From assembly GCA_017513795.1 (NCBI GenBank), contig JAFXEJ010000022.1:1-44759 (forward strand): 44,759 nt of DNA, read 5' to 3'. The notes below the pieces were generated by a model. It had not been told where the DNA came from. It saw only the letters and a list, made by a program, of their open reading frames with translations, and made no database searches. The position numbers were made by a program, and so were the translations under genes. Origin of the DNA: Ruminococcus sp. Lineage in GTDB: Bacteria > Bacillota > Clostridia > Oscillospirales > Ruminococcaceae. This document shows positions 1 through 6,465 of the stretch, piece after piece. Every line of letters begins with the position of its first letter. Position 1 is the stretch's first letter.

Positions 1-1
1 G

Positions 2-580
2 AATCAGAAAACACGTCAAACAAATATTATTGATAAGACTTCTGACAGAATAAAAAGTTCAAAGGGACTGGAACGTTGGGCAACAATACACAATATGCAA
101 GTAGCATCGCAGATGATAAATATTCTGACGGAAAAAGGGTTCTCCTCCCCTGACGAGATTGACGATAAGCTTATGCAGCTTCATGAAGATAAGCTTCGTC
201 TTGCAGATCGTCTGAACGACTTACAGGATGCGATCAATAATGCTTCGGAACTGGTAAAGCTTCTTGAAACTTATCGTAAATTCAAACCGGTATATTCTCA
301 GTATAAGGATGTACGGAATAAAGAAAAGTTCCGTAAGGAACACAGCTCAGAAATAGCAAAGTATGAAAGTGTTGTTAGACAGCTTAAAGAGCAATTTCCG
401 GATAATAAAATTCCTCAGCTTGAATCTGAGCGAAATAAAATAGATTTGCTTATTTCTGAAAGAAATGAACTTAATAGTCGGTATAAGGAAATCAAAGCTG
501 GCATTGAAGAAACAGAGCTTGCAAAACAGTCTGTCGAAGAATATCTCAGCGGACAAAATAGGGATGAAATCGGATTATAA
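2..580 (+). CDS. Relaxase (MobA/VirD2-type), C-terminal fragment
   Basis: The reading frame is open to the left edge, so only about 192 C-terminal residues are present; the ATG at 95 is probably internal. Just before it the frame reads KGLERWATIHNMQVASQMIN, a stretch typical of the linker after the catalytic domain in Firmicutes mobilization relaxases. The rest is charged coiled coil (about residues 60-180) ending GQNRDEIGL. The HUH/tyrosine nickase domain lies outside the window. The family nicks oriT, binds covalently to the 5' end and pilots the strand through the T4SS. The end lacks the F-S-R-x-x-Q-K motif shared by several other proteins here. The family call rests on the tail alone, so confidence is fair. 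Confidence 0.7.
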   Translation, partial: NQKTRQTNIIDKTSDRIKSSKGLERWATIHNMQVASQMINILTEKGFSSPDEIDDKLMQLHEDKLRLADRLNDLQDAINNASELVKLLETYRKFKPVYSQYKDVRNKEKFRKEHSSEIAKYESVVRQLKEQFPDNKIPQLESERNKIDLLISERNELNSRYKEIKAGIEETELAKQSVEEYLSGQNRDEIGL

Positions 581-815
581 TGGACAAAAAATTAAGGCAC
601 TGCTGAGTGCAGTACCTTTTTGTATCATTGAAATTACAAGAGTGACCATGCCAGTTAAAAAGTATAAAAATCTTGATGAATTTTATACAACGATTTCATT
701 GAAAAAATGTAAGAAAATTAAAGAAATAATTGTCTATCATCCGCTCAAATATAACTCTTTTTTGGAGAGATATCTTACAGAATCTTTGTTTATTGTTCGT
801 TCTCTTTATTTATAG
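564..815 (+). CDS. Small hypothetical protein overlapping the relaxase end
   Basis: An 83-residue frame whose ATG lies 17 nt inside the relaxase 3' end, so it could be translationally coupled. GGG sits directly before the ATG and there is no good Shine-Dalgarno. The product is basic (MKSDYNGQKIKALL, then MPVKKYKNLDEFYTTISLKK) with no family I recognise. Its last 26 nt overlap the convergent RHH gene. It fills the otherwise empty 581-789 stretch. It could be a real coupled gene or chance. Confidence 0.3.
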   Translation: MKSDYNGQKIKALLSAVPFCIIEITRVTMPVKKYKNLDEFYTTISLKKCKKIKEIIVYHPLKYNSFLERYLTESLFIVRSLYL

Positions 816-1044
816 CTTCCTGATATTCTACTTCGCCGATTAGTTTGTAGACAGCTTCTGTAAATAAACCGTTAAGTGAAGAGTTATGACGTGCTGCAAA
901 ATCTTGTAAAAATGCTTTTTCCCCTTTTGGAACACGAATCTTTATTTCATCATATGCTTTGGCAAGATAACGCTTTGTGGCTTCTTTTTGTGCCTGAGTA
1001 TATTTACCTCTTATGTATCTTGGTTCTTTCTTTTCTTTCTCCAT
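790..1044 (-). CDS. Ribbon-helix-helix (Arc/MetJ-type) DNA-binding protein 1
   Basis: 84 residues. The central part, EIKIRVPKGEKAFLQDFAARHNSSLNGLFTEA, has RHH form: a short basic beta strand (IKIRVPKG) followed by two helices. AAGGAGG lies 5 nt before the ATG. RHH proteins bind inverted repeats as dimers and act either as autorepressors or as relaxosome accessory factors at oriT. The position next to a relaxase allows both. Two dyads in the divergent promoter region (1094-1111 and 1172-1189) are natural targets. A paralogue at 14534-14719 shares IKIRVPKGxxxxxxxxAA and sits in a similarly built promoter region. Confidence 0.75.
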   Translation of the reverse strand: MEKEKKEPRYIRGKYTQAQKEATKRYLAKAYDEIKIRVPKGEKAFLQDFAARHNSSLNGLFTEAVYKLIGEVEYQEAINKENEQ

Positions 1045-1077
1045 ACAATCCTCCTTAATGCTAAAACTATTTTTTTT

Positions 1078-1106
1078 AGTATATCACATTTTTCATACTG
1101 TGTCCA
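1078..1106 (-). promoter_or_regulatory. Promoter of RHH gene 1
   Basis: Read on the minus strand: -35 TGGACA (1101-1106), 17-bp spacer, -10 TATACT (1078-1083). The imperfect dyad CATACTG-TGTC-CATTATA (1094-1111) covers the -35 box, which fits autorepression by the RHH protein. The RHH2 promoter at 14753-14781 has the same -35, the same spacer length and the same TGTC dyad centre. Confidence 0.6.
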
Positions 1107-1167
1107 TTATACAAAGTGCACAAAAATGGTCTTGAAATTTCTATACTAAAAAATGTAAAAAAACATA

Positions 1168-1196
1168 TTGACATACTGTACCCAGTATGATATAAT
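1168..1196 (+). promoter_or_regulatory. Main rightward promoter with embedded RHH operator
   Basis: TTGACA (1168-1173), 17-bp spacer, TATAAT (1191-1196): a consensus sigma-A promoter. The perfect dyad CATACTG-TACC-CAGTATG (1172-1189) fills the spacer, so a bound dimer would block polymerase. Transcription would start near 1203, placing palindrome P1 (1217-1235) in the 5' leader ahead of the Shine-Dalgarno of the 1249 gene. It probably drives the rightward cluster. Confidence 0.7.
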
Positions 1197-1216
1197 ATTG
1201 GTGCAATAAACATTAA

Positions 1217-1235
1217 GTGTGTCACGGTGACACAC
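1217..1235. repeat. 19-bp palindrome P1
   Basis: Exact GTGTGTCACGGTGACACAC with flanking A and T extending the dyad to 21 bp. It lies in the leader just before CAGGAGG of the 1249 gene and is the only copy in a divergent promoter region. Confidence 0.9.
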
Positions 1236-1248
1236 TCAGGAGGAAATA

Positions 1249-1449
1249 ATGAAGGAATGGTTAAAAGACTGGAAAGGTACTAATATCGAGATCAACGATC
1301 TGACAGGATACTATCTTGATAAAATCGAAGAAGAATTCAGTGTTGACCGAAAAACAGCAAAAAAATATTTTTGCGAAGTATTTTCGAGAAATCTGATTGT
1401 TGCAGAGGTTGATAATATGCTGAAATATTTGCATGAGGAGGAAGAATAA
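1249..1449 (+). CDS. Small acidic hypothetical protein
   Basis: 66 residues, first gene after the main rightward promoter, with AGGAGG 6 nt before the ATG. No family recognised. It begins MKEWLKDWKGTNIEINDL and contains SVDRKTAKKYFCEVFSRN, which could be a helix-turn-helix-like segment, then an acidic end. Its stop overlaps the next start (TAATG at 1447-1451), indicating coupled translation with the 1449 gene. Confidence 0.6.
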   Translation: MKEWLKDWKGTNIEINDLTGYYLDKIEEEFSVDRKTAKKYFCEVFSRNLIVAEVDNMLKYLHEEEE

Positions 1450-1721
1450 TGAATGCAACACGTAGAAAAGAAATTTCAAAAGTCTTGGAAAGATTATATG
1501 AGCTCGTCGAAGCTATGAGCGATCTTCTCGGAGATATTGAAACCATTAAGGACGATGAGAATGAAGCTCTGGATAATATCCCTGAGAGTTTACAGGAATC
1601 AGAGCGATATACACAGATTGAAAGTGCTGCCAACAATCTTGATGAAGCATACGATGTGTTCAGTGATATGAAAGACAGCCTTGACGATGTTATAAACAGC
1701 CTTGAAGCTGCAAAAGAATAA
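1449..1721 (+). CDS. Acidic coiled-coil hypothetical protein
   Basis: 90 residues, highly acidic and predicted all-helical: LERLYELVEAMSDLLGDIE, then ESERYTQIESAANNLDEAYD. Heptad spacing suggests a dimeric coiled coil. No enzyme motif. Translation is coupled to the upstream gene by TAATG overlap. The stop is followed after 1 nt by palindrome P2 and then a strong hairpin. Proteins like this are common, uncharacterised residents of clostridial conjugative elements. Confidence 0.7.
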   Translation: MNATRRKEISKVLERLYELVEAMSDLLGDIETIKDDENEALDNIPESLQESERYTQIESAANNLDEAYDVFSDMKDSLDDVINSLEAAKE

Positions 1722-1722
1722 A

Positions 1723-1741
1723 GTGTGTCACGGTGACACAA
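1723..1741. repeat. 19-bp palindrome P2
   Basis: GTGTGTCACGGTGACACA followed by A in place of the last C (18 of 19). It starts 1 nt after the stop of the 1449 gene. Confidence 0.9.
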
Positions 1742-1745
1742 AAAA

Positions 1746-1785
1746 AGAACAGTCTGACCACCGACCAAAGTTCTCAGACTGTTCT
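1746..1785 (+). terminator. Strong intergenic hairpin
   Basis: A 12-bp perfect stem, AGAACAGTCTGA (1746-1757) with TCAGACTGTTCT (1774-1785), and a 16-nt loop. No U tract follows, so it is a weak terminator at best; it may be an attenuator or a processing site. The rest of the 1722-1865 gap has no open frame or clear promoter, only a good Shine-Dalgarno (AAGGAGG) before 1866. Confidence 0.5.
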
Positions 1786-1865
1786 ATACCACAAATCCGC
1801 AAAGGGAATTGCAAGTAAATTATAGCACATTCGCTTTCCTTTTGCAAGTCTAAGGAGGTAGATTT

Positions 1866-2057
1866 ATGAACGATTTACACGAAATTGCAGGAAAAATTCT
1901 TGCTGTTAAGACTATTTACGGTGAGATGTATGAAGATTATCTGCATTGCGCTACGAAAGAAGGGGAGTGGATTCATCATCTTCTTATGAAGTCGCTTGAT
2001 GATGTGTATAATGAGCTTGTATCGTTTATTCAGCACTCAAGCTCAAGTAATAAATAA
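1866..2057 (+). CDS. Small hypothetical protein
   Basis: 63 residues, AAGGAGG 7 nt before the ATG. Helical, with aromatic and acidic residues (KTIYGEMYEDYLHCATKEGEW) and a Ser-rich end. No family recognised. The stop is followed after 1 nt by palindrome P3, and the next gene begins 34 nt downstream. Cotranscription with its neighbours is likely from spacing. Confidence 0.55.
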   Translation: MNDLHEIAGKILAVKTIYGEMYEDYLHCATKEGEWIHHLLMKSLDDVYNELVSFIQHSSSSNK

Positions 2058-2058
2058 A

Positions 2059-2077
2059 GTGTGTCACGGTGACACAC
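2059..2077. repeat. 19-bp palindrome P3
   Basis: Exact copy, central base G. Starts 1 nt after the stop of the 1866 gene and 14 nt before the ATG at 2092, leaving room only for GGAAAGGGAG as ribosome site. Confidence 0.92.
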
Positions 2078-2091
2078 GGAAAGGGAGTATT

Positions 2092-2286
2092 ATGAATCAT
2101 ATTCATTGCGATACCATAACGCAGTTCAAGGTTCTGAGGCATCTGCAAAGAGAATTCGAACCCTCAGGAGTGAAGCAGTTGGAGCTTATCGAGGATGGAA
2201 TAAGGCTTACCGATTGTACTGGAGCAAGTGCAGATTTTGTGTACAATACGGAAACGTGCAGTATTGAACTGTATGAAGATAATTAA
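2092..2286 (+). CDS. Small hypothetical protein
   Basis: 64 residues; the start at 2092 is chosen because AAGGGAG lies just before it, after palindrome P3. Sequence MNHIHCDTITQFKVLRHLQ... FVYNTETCSIELYEDN suggests a compact alpha/beta fold. Not recognised. Palindrome P4 starts at the next base after its stop. Confidence 0.55.
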   Translation: MNHIHCDTITQFKVLRHLQREFEPSGVKQLELIEDGIRLTDCTGASADFVYNTETCSIELYEDN

Positions 2287-2305
2287 GTGTGTCACGGTGA
2301 CACAC
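2287..2305. repeat. 19-bp palindrome P4
   Basis: Exact copy, centre G, 0 nt after the stop of the 2092 gene. The next gene (ssb) begins 70 nt downstream, so this copy follows a stop but is not next to a Shine-Dalgarno. Confidence 0.92.
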
Positions 2306-2375
2306 TTGAAAAACAAAAAGAACGGAAGTTCACAAAAATCAAAAAGCAATATAATGCTAAAAAGGAGAAATATTT

Positions 2376-2816
2376 ATGTTGAACGAAGTAATTATCATGG
2401 GCAGACTCACAGCGGATCCGGTTCTGCAAAGTACGGATAAAGGAGTTCCGTACTGCAAGTTTATACTTGCCAATGAAGGTGAATTCTTCAAAGAAGGCGG
2501 TGAAAGACCGGTAAATTTCATTTTCATGACAGCATGGAGAGGAACAGCTGAGTTTATATGCCGTAACTTTGTGAAAGGCAAGCTGATGATCGCAGAAGGC
2601 TCGCTCAGAGTTGCATCCTATACATCAAAGGACAATGAATTGAAATTCATTTCTAATGTTGAGGTTGCAAGAGCGTATTTTGCCGGTGATAAGAAATCTA
2701 CTGTGAAGTCTGATGAAGCTTATGATGAGGAAGAAGAAACTATAAACAAGGGAATTGAAGATTTTAACCTTGAAGAATATGAGGAAATCCTCTTGGGCGA
2801 GGATGTTCCGTTCTGA
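2376..2816 (+). CDS. ssb: Single-stranded DNA-binding protein
   Basis: 146 residues. N-terminal OB fold begins MLNEVIIMGRLTADPVLQST, the standard SSB start (NxVxLxGRLTxDP); the middle is FIFMTAWRGTAEFICRNFVKG, and the acidic linker ends EDVPF, matching the conserved DDIPF-type tip that recruits host repair and replication proteins. Length is near the usual 150-180. AAGGAG lies before the ATG. On conjugative elements SSB coats the incoming strand and can limit SOS induction. The stop TGA is followed directly by palindrome P5. Confidence 0.92.
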   Translation: MLNEVIIMGRLTADPVLQSTDKGVPYCKFILANEGEFFKEGGERPVNFIFMTAWRGTAEFICRNFVKGKLMIAEGSLRVASYTSKDNELKFISNVEVARAYFAGDKKSTVKSDEAYDEEEETINKGIEDFNLEEYEEILLGEDVPF

Positions 2817-2835
2817 GTGTGTCACGGTGACACAC
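2817..2835. repeat. 19-bp palindrome P5
   Basis: Exact copy, centre G. Its flanking A is the last base of the ssb stop codon. AAAGGAGG of the next gene follows. Confidence 0.92.
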
Positions 2836-2856
2836 TTGATGAAAAGGAGGATTAAT

Positions 2857-3033
2857 ATGAGAATGTGGCTTGAAGGAAATCGAAGATACTGTGACCGTGA
2901 TACCGCCATAGAGCTTGGTGGCAGTGAGTACGAGAATACTGATATTCATACAATACTGCATTTCGATGAATATATCACTATTGTTGATGAAGTGTGTCAC
3001 GGTGACACACTTAACGAAAAGGAGGAAAATTAA
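2857..3033 (+). CDS. Small hypothetical protein ending across palindrome P6
   Basis: 58 residues, AAAGGAGG before the ATG. Sequence MRMWLEGNRRYCDRDTAIEL... ILHFDEYITIVDEVCHGDTL; no family recognised. The frame runs through palindrome P6, which encodes VCHGDT, and then through the Shine-Dalgarno of parA (NEKEEN) to a stop 1 nt before the parA start. The last 14 or so residues are therefore dictated by regulatory DNA, as if an earlier stop was lost when the palindrome arrived. Likely coupled to parA. Confidence 0.55.
   Translation: MRMWLEGNRRYCDRDTAIELGGSEYENTDIHTILHFDEYITIVDEVCHGDTLNEKEEN
2992..3010. repeat. 19-bp palindrome P6
   Basis: Exact copy, centre G, inside the 3' end of the 2857 frame and 25 nt before the parA start. 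Confidence 0.92.
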
Positions 3034-3034
3034 A

Positions 3035-3826
3035 ATGCCGAATAAACCTATTATTATTTCAATATGCTCTGAAAAAGGCGGTGTAGGAAAGACAACTACT
3101 ACCATAAATCTTGCGGGAGGTCTTGCGAAAAGAGGAAAGGAAGTCCTTATGGTTGACCTCGATCAGCAGCAGAATGCTTCTCATGCTCTTGGATATGTTA
3201 AGGACGGACGTCCTACAAGTGCTGAGCTTATCTATAACACAGTTGCCGGAATCCCGATTGATTACGCAGAAGCAATAAGAACGTGCGGAAACGGAGTGGA
3301 CTACATTCCTTCATCGCCAATGCTCACGAACATTACCGGAACTATTGCAAACGATACAGAGAATGACAGTAATTTTGTGCTCCGCAGACTACTTTGCAAT
3401 GAAGTATTCGCCGGATATGACTACATACTTCTTGACTGTCGGACAATACTCGATCTGCTTATCAGTAATGCCCTGAATGCAAGCAACTATGTCATTATCC
3501 CGGTTGATCTTGGAATTTACGCTTACAACGGACTGGACAAAATGCTTGACAAGGTTGCTTCAATCAATAATACAACGAATAGAGACCTGAGAGTTCTTGG
3601 AGTTCTGCTGAACAAAATTCAGCGAACCACAGTTAATACATCGCTTGCAGAATCTATTCGCAGTGAGTACGATGAGCTGACGTTCAGGACAGCCCTACCG
3701 TACTGTCCGGCACAGACCGAAGCAGCAGTGCTCAATCAGACAAGCTGTGTATTTGATGAACGCAGCTCACTCGGAAAGGCATTCATGGAGTTTACAGATG
3801 AAGTACTCAGCATTACAGAAAAATAA
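3035..3826 (+). CDS. parA: ParA/Soj-type partition ATPase
   Basis: 263 residues. The start at 3035 is chosen because GGAGG lies 8 nt before it. Deviant Walker A (CSEKGGVGKTTTTINLA, residues 9-25), the Walker A' segment MVDLDQQQNAS, and a hydrophobic strand ILLDCRTIL in the Walker B place. Type Ib-like length without an N-terminal HTH. ParA forms ATP-dependent dimers on nucleoid DNA and moves ParB-bound plasmid copies. Walker B is unusual: most homologues read D-C-P-P-[SN]-L where this one reads D-C-R-T-I-L. parB lies 3.1 kb downstream rather than adjacent. Palindrome P7 begins right after the stop. Confidence 0.9.
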   Translation: MPNKPIIISICSEKGGVGKTTTTINLAGGLAKRGKEVLMVDLDQQQNASHALGYVKDGRPTSAELIYNTVAGIPIDYAEAIRTCGNGVDYIPSSPMLTNITGTIANDTENDSNFVLRRLLCNEVFAGYDYILLDCRTILDLLISNALNASNYVIIPVDLGIYAYNGLDKMLDKVASINNTTNRDLRVLGVLLNKIQRTTVNTSLAESIRSEYDELTFRTALPYCPAQTEAAVLNQTSCVFDERSSLGKAFMEFTDEVLSITEK

Positions 3827-3845
3827 GTGTGTCACGGTGACACAC
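3827..3845. repeat. 19-bp palindrome P7
   Basis: Exact copy, centre G, directly after the parA stop and 19 nt before the next ATG. Confidence 0.92.
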
Positions 3846-3864
3846 TTGGAAAGGATAAAGCAAT

Positions 3865-4575
3865 ATGTACAATTTGCGTGAATGTTCATTATCACAGATA
3901 ATAGGTGAAATGGAAGATTTCAAACCTCTGAAGGACAGAATGGGGGTATATTGTGTAACAGAGAAGTTTGTTGTAGATGACACTGTCTTTGAAGTCGATG
4001 ATATGGTGGTTTTATGTGGGGATGGAACAGATATAGGATTAATACTTTTTTCTTATGAAAAATTTAAAAGAATACCAACTCAATTTTTGGGCAGTTTTGA
4101 TATGATGACAGGCTATAATAAACTTCTTATTTCCATAAATACTTTTCATAAAAGGTTTAAACTTGATATTGCAGAGACAAATAGAATTGAAAAGTACATT
4201 GATAAAGCTAAGGTGTTGTATGCAGAAAAAAACAAAATATCCAAAGAAAATAATAAAATAAAGAATGATAAAAAGTGCTTCTTTATGGCTTTTATTAAGT
4301 GCTTCTTTATGGCTTTTATTGCAACAATTTTTTTAAGCGTGGTTATGACTGATTGTACCGCAAAGAAATTTAATTATTTTATATATATAGCTGCCTGTAT
4401 ATTTTATATATATATCATTGTAGAAGCTATTTCAATCCTACGTATAGAAAAAAGTTTGTCTTATGTTAGAGATGATTATTATGCCAAGTGTTTAGAGGTG
4501 GATAAAGAAAGGGAACAAGAAGGATTGTATTTCTGCGCAATTATTGATGAAGTGTGTCACGGTGACACATTATAA
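3865..4575 (+). CDS. Membrane protein, unknown function
   Basis: 236 residues, GGAAAGGA before the ATG. A soluble N-terminal part (1-125) contains VVDDTVFEVDDMVVLCGDGT; a Lys/Asn-rich stretch leads to two hydrophobic segments (about 143-160 and 170-188); the C-terminal tail is soluble. At the membrane entry an 8-residue unit, KCFFMAFI, is perfectly duplicated by a 24-bp tandem repeat (4273-4320). The frame ends through palindrome P8 as DEVCHGDTL. AT-rich compared with neighbours. Not recognised; surface exclusion or entry control would be speculation. Confidence 0.65.
   Translation: MYNLRECSLSQIIGEMEDFKPLKDRMGVYCVTEKFVVDDTVFEVDDMVVLCGDGTDIGLILFSYEKFKRIPTQFLGSFDMMTGYNKLLISINTFHKRFKLDIAETNRIEKYIDKAKVLYAEKNKISKENNKIKNDKKCFFMAFIKCFFMAFIATIFLSVVMTDCTAKKFNYFIYIAACIFYIYIIVEAISILRIEKSLSYVRDDYYAKCLEVDKEREQEGLYFCAIIDEVCHGDTL
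4273..4320 (+). repeat. Perfect 24-bp tandem duplication in a coding region
   Basis: Two identical 24-nt units, 4273-4296 and 4297-4320, in frame, duplicating KCFFMAFI at the start of a membrane segment. Absence of any divergence suggests a recent slippage event. Confidence 0.95.
4552..4570. repeat. 19-bp palindrome P8
   Basis: GTGTGTCACGGTGACACAT, last base changed (18 of 19), centre G. Inside the 3' end of the 3865 frame, whose stop is 5 nt beyond. Confidence 0.9.
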
Positions 4576-4600
4576 TTTATGTAAAACAGGAGGATATGTT

Positions 4601-4816
4601 ATGGCAATAGTATTATTGATATTGATAGTTCTTGCATTGTTAGCAGGGGTAATTTTTCTTGTATATAAGTTTGGAGACACTGTACTTGAGATGTTTGTGC
4701 AACTAACAGGATTGCCCAAAGGAAATATGGCAATGTTGCTGTTTGCAGTGATATTTACTGTAATTAGTATTGTGATCACTGTGAAGATTATAAAGCATTT
4801 GAAAAGATTTGACTAA
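4601..4816 (+). CDS. Small two-helix membrane protein
   Basis: 71 residues; start 4601 chosen for ACAGGAGG 7 nt upstream. Two strongly hydrophobic segments (MAIVLLILIVLALLAGVIF and AMLLFAVIFTVISIVITV) joined by a short loop and ending in basic KIIKHLKRFD, a holin-like or small-subunit topology. No family recognised. Followed by two large hairpins rather than a palindrome. Confidence 0.6.
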   Translation: MAIVLLILIVLALLAGVIFLVYKFGDTVLEMFVQLTGLPKGNMAMLLFAVIFTVISIVITVKIIKHLKRFD

Positions 4817-4823
4817 ATGAAAA

Positions 4824-4867
4824 ACAGAGCAGACCGCCAAGCTCCTACACTGTCGGTTCTGCTCTGT
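4824..4867 (+). terminator. Intergenic hairpin A
   Basis: Stem ACAGAGCAGA (4824-4833) with TCTGCTCTGT (4858-4867), extended inward by CCG/CGG. No U run follows. It resembles the hairpin at 1746-1785 and the true terminator at 9822-9851 (shared AGACCG or TGACC element). Confidence 0.5.
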
Positions 4868-4874
4868 CACACCA

Positions 4875-4921
4875 GACGGAAGTCTGATATATTTATTATA
4901 TCCTACTCTCAGACTTCCGTC
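4875..4921 (+). terminator. Intergenic hairpin B
   Basis: Perfect 13-bp stem GACGGAAGTCTGA (4875-4887) with TCAGACTTCCGTC (4909-4921), AT-rich 21-nt loop, only 7 nt after hairpin A. There is no poly-U, so attenuation, RNA stabilisation or a protein site are alternatives to termination. The gap 4817-4939 holds nothing else. Confidence 0.5.
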
Positions 4922-4939
4922 AAGTATACGGAGGAAAAA

Positions 4940-5359
4940 ATGATCGAAAAGATAATATATGTTATTCTTCTTGTAGGCTTCACTTATCTGTTTTTTAAAT
5001 CCATGAATACTTCTGATGAAGAAAATATTGATGAGGATATCGAATTCTTGTCAGTATCAGAAGCAATTGATGAGATTAACTCTACTAAGGAACAACTTGC
5101 AGCAATTGAAGAAATGATTACAGATGTTTCGATATGCTCACCGGATGAACATGGGAAGTTCATCTCATGTGAGTGGATGAGCAGTCTCGGAAACAAATAC
5201 AAGTATGATTTATTTGTTGACGGAGTTAATGGTGCATCTGAGGAAATGTTAAAAATAGCTTACTCAGAGCGTGCAAGACTGCGTACCCTACTGCGCCAGC
5301 AGATCAGAAATTTGAGTGACCGGTGTAACGAAAACTGTAACGAAAACTATCAAATTTGA
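4940..5359 (+). CDS. Membrane-anchored acidic protein
   Basis: 139 residues; start 4940 chosen because GGAGG lies 7 nt before it. One N-terminal hydrophobic segment (MIEKIIYVILLVGFTYLFF), then an acidic linker, a helical region (EAIDEINSTKEQLAAIEEM) and a short beta-rich middle (GNKYKYDLFVDGVNG). The end carries a repeat CNENCNEN. Likely a membrane-tethered cytoplasmic or surface protein of the element. Function unknown. Confidence 0.6.
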   Translation: MIEKIIYVILLVGFTYLFFKSMNTSDEENIDEDIEFLSVSEAIDEINSTKEQLAAIEEMITDVSICSPDEHGKFISCEWMSSLGNKYKYDLFVDGVNGASEEMLKIAYSERARLRTLLRQQIRNLSDRCNENCNENYQI

Positions 5360-5378
5360 CGGGGGAGGGGAGCCTATT

Positions 5379-5663
5379 ATGACAGATATTAAATATTGTA
5401 AACGATGTGGTGCTATGATTTCTGATATCAGCACAACAGACTGGTATCGGCATCTGAGTGTAAAGTACTGTGAAATCTGCCGTAAGGAATCGGACAGGGA
5501 AAAGACAGCTCTGCGAGTATATAATCTCCGGCAGAGGAAAAAGCAGAAGGATAAATTCAGAGATGAGAAGCTTGCGTTGCTTGAAGAAGAAAATGAACTG
5601 CTTCGTAAGAGAGTTCTTCAGCTCAGGGAGAGCGTTATGAATAATACAAGTGTGTCACGGTGA
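5379..5663 (+). CDS. Small zinc-ribbon-like protein with coiled coil
   Basis: 94 residues; start 5379 chosen for GGGGAGGGGAG upstream. N-terminal YCKRCGAMI and later KYCEICRK give C-x2-C ... C-x2-C, a probable zinc knuckle. A long basic/acidic helix follows (REKTALRVYNLRQRKKQKDK, LLEEENELLRKRVLQL), leucine-zipper-like. DNA or RNA binding is a reasonable inference. The stop TGA (5661-5663) lies inside palindrome P9, so the last residues SVSR are palindrome-encoded. Confidence 0.6.
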   Translation: MTDIKYCKRCGAMISDISTTDWYRHLSVKYCEICRKESDREKTALRVYNLRQRKKQKDKFRDEKLALLEEENELLRKRVLQLRESVMNNTSVSR

Positions 5664-5668
5664 CACAC
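5650..5668. repeat. 19-bp palindrome P9
   Basis: Exact copy, centre G. Contains the stop codon of the 5379 gene and is followed by AGGGAGG of the next. Confidence 0.92.
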
Positions 5669-5684
5669 TTAGGGAGGTTGAACT

Positions 5685-6008
5685 GTGAAATTAAAAAAAT
5701 TATTTATAGGTGTTTTTATAATTATTTTTATGGTTGTATTGTGGTTTCTTATAACATATGTGGGGGAACTGTTTTTATTGCTCATACTAATATTAGGATC
5801 TGTAGTTTTTTTAAAACCTAATATAAGGTTTTATAGAGATATTAAAGCATATGCAATCTCTGGATATACTATTGAAAGGAGAGAAGGAAGGTTTATATAT
5901 AAAAATCTTCTTGAAGAAGATACGAATAATAATTACATACTGCGTCAGGTTGGTTCTCATATTTATACTATTAACCATATTGAAAAGGAAATACATATTT
6001 ACAAATAA
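5685..6008 (+). CDS. Small membrane protein (GTG start)
   Basis: 107 residues. GTG at 5685 chosen, with GGGAGG 8 nt before it. Two adjacent hydrophobic segments (about 6-24 and 28-45), then a soluble tail with many aromatic and basic residues (YTIERREGRFIYKNLLEED) that looks beta-rich. Very AT-rich. No family recognised. Palindrome P10 follows 3 nt after the stop. Confidence 0.55.
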   Translation: MKLKKLFIGVFIIIFMVVLWFLITYVGELFLLLILILGSVVFLKPNIRFYRDIKAYAISGYTIERREGRFIYKNLLEEDTNNNYILRQVGSHIYTINHIEKEIHIYK

Positions 6009-6011
6009 TGA

Positions 6012-6030
6012 GTGTGTCACGGTGACACAC
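6012..6030. repeat. 19-bp palindrome P10
   Basis: Exact copy, centre G; followed by CAGGGAGG and the 6048 start. Confidence 0.92.
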
Positions 6031-6047
6031 TCAGGGAGGAAAATATA

Positions 6048-6425
6048 ATGGATAAAGAAGCTTATGAATTTCAGGCAGTTCATGAAAGTCTGAGAAACGA
6101 TGAAGTAGTTAAAGCTATCAGAGAAATAATCAGTCTGCCTGATAAATATGATACAGAGTGGCAACGAATGATAGCAATAGCTACTCTTATAGGTAAGATT
6201 ATCAGTTCTATTGATCCTGATTCGGAATTGATATGCGACAACCTTATATCATCTATTAACTATGAATTGCAAAAACCGATAAAAGATGATATAAAAGCAG
6301 AGGTCATAGAAACAATGAGTGATGATTTTGATCCCGGAAAAGCAAGTGAGATCACTTTCAAGCATTTTGAAAAAGCTTATCCCGGATTTGAGCAGTTTTA
6401 CAAGGAACAGTACGGAGAAGAATAA
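6048..6425 (+). CDS. Hypothetical helical protein
   Basis: 125 residues; start 6048 chosen for GGGAGG upstream. Mostly helical and acidic: VHESLRNDEVVKAIREIISL, DPDSELICDNLISSINYEL, FEKAYPGFEQFYKEQYGEE. No motif or family recognised. The stop is followed by the atypical palindrome P11. Confidence 0.55.
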   Translation: MDKEAYEFQAVHESLRNDEVVKAIREIISLPDKYDTEWQRMIAIATLIGKIISSIDPDSELICDNLISSINYELQKPIKDDIKAEVIETMSDDFDPGKASEITFKHFEKAYPGFEQFYKEQYGEE

Positions 6426-6426
6426 A

Positions 6427-6445
6427 ATGTGTCACCGTGACACAC
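6427..6445. repeat. 19-bp palindrome P11
   Basis: ATGTGTCACCGTGACACAC: first base changed, centre C. The only copy in the rightward cluster with centre C, so it is flipped relative to its neighbours. Confidence 0.88.
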
Positions 6446-6465
6446 TTAACAAAAGGAGTAAAACT

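Noticed and set aside
1337..1768. 143-codon antisense frame
   Set aside because: Covers two coupled small genes and the hairpin; no ribosome site, no recognisable content.
2915..3034. Longer N-terminus for ParA
   Set aside because: Would translate palindrome P6 and the Shine-Dalgarno; the start at 3035 has GGAGG and matches the family N-terminus.
4544..4600. Longer N-terminus for the 4601 membrane protein
   Set aside because: It would be encoded by palindrome P8 and by the ribosome site; the ATG at 4601 has correctly placed AGGAGG.
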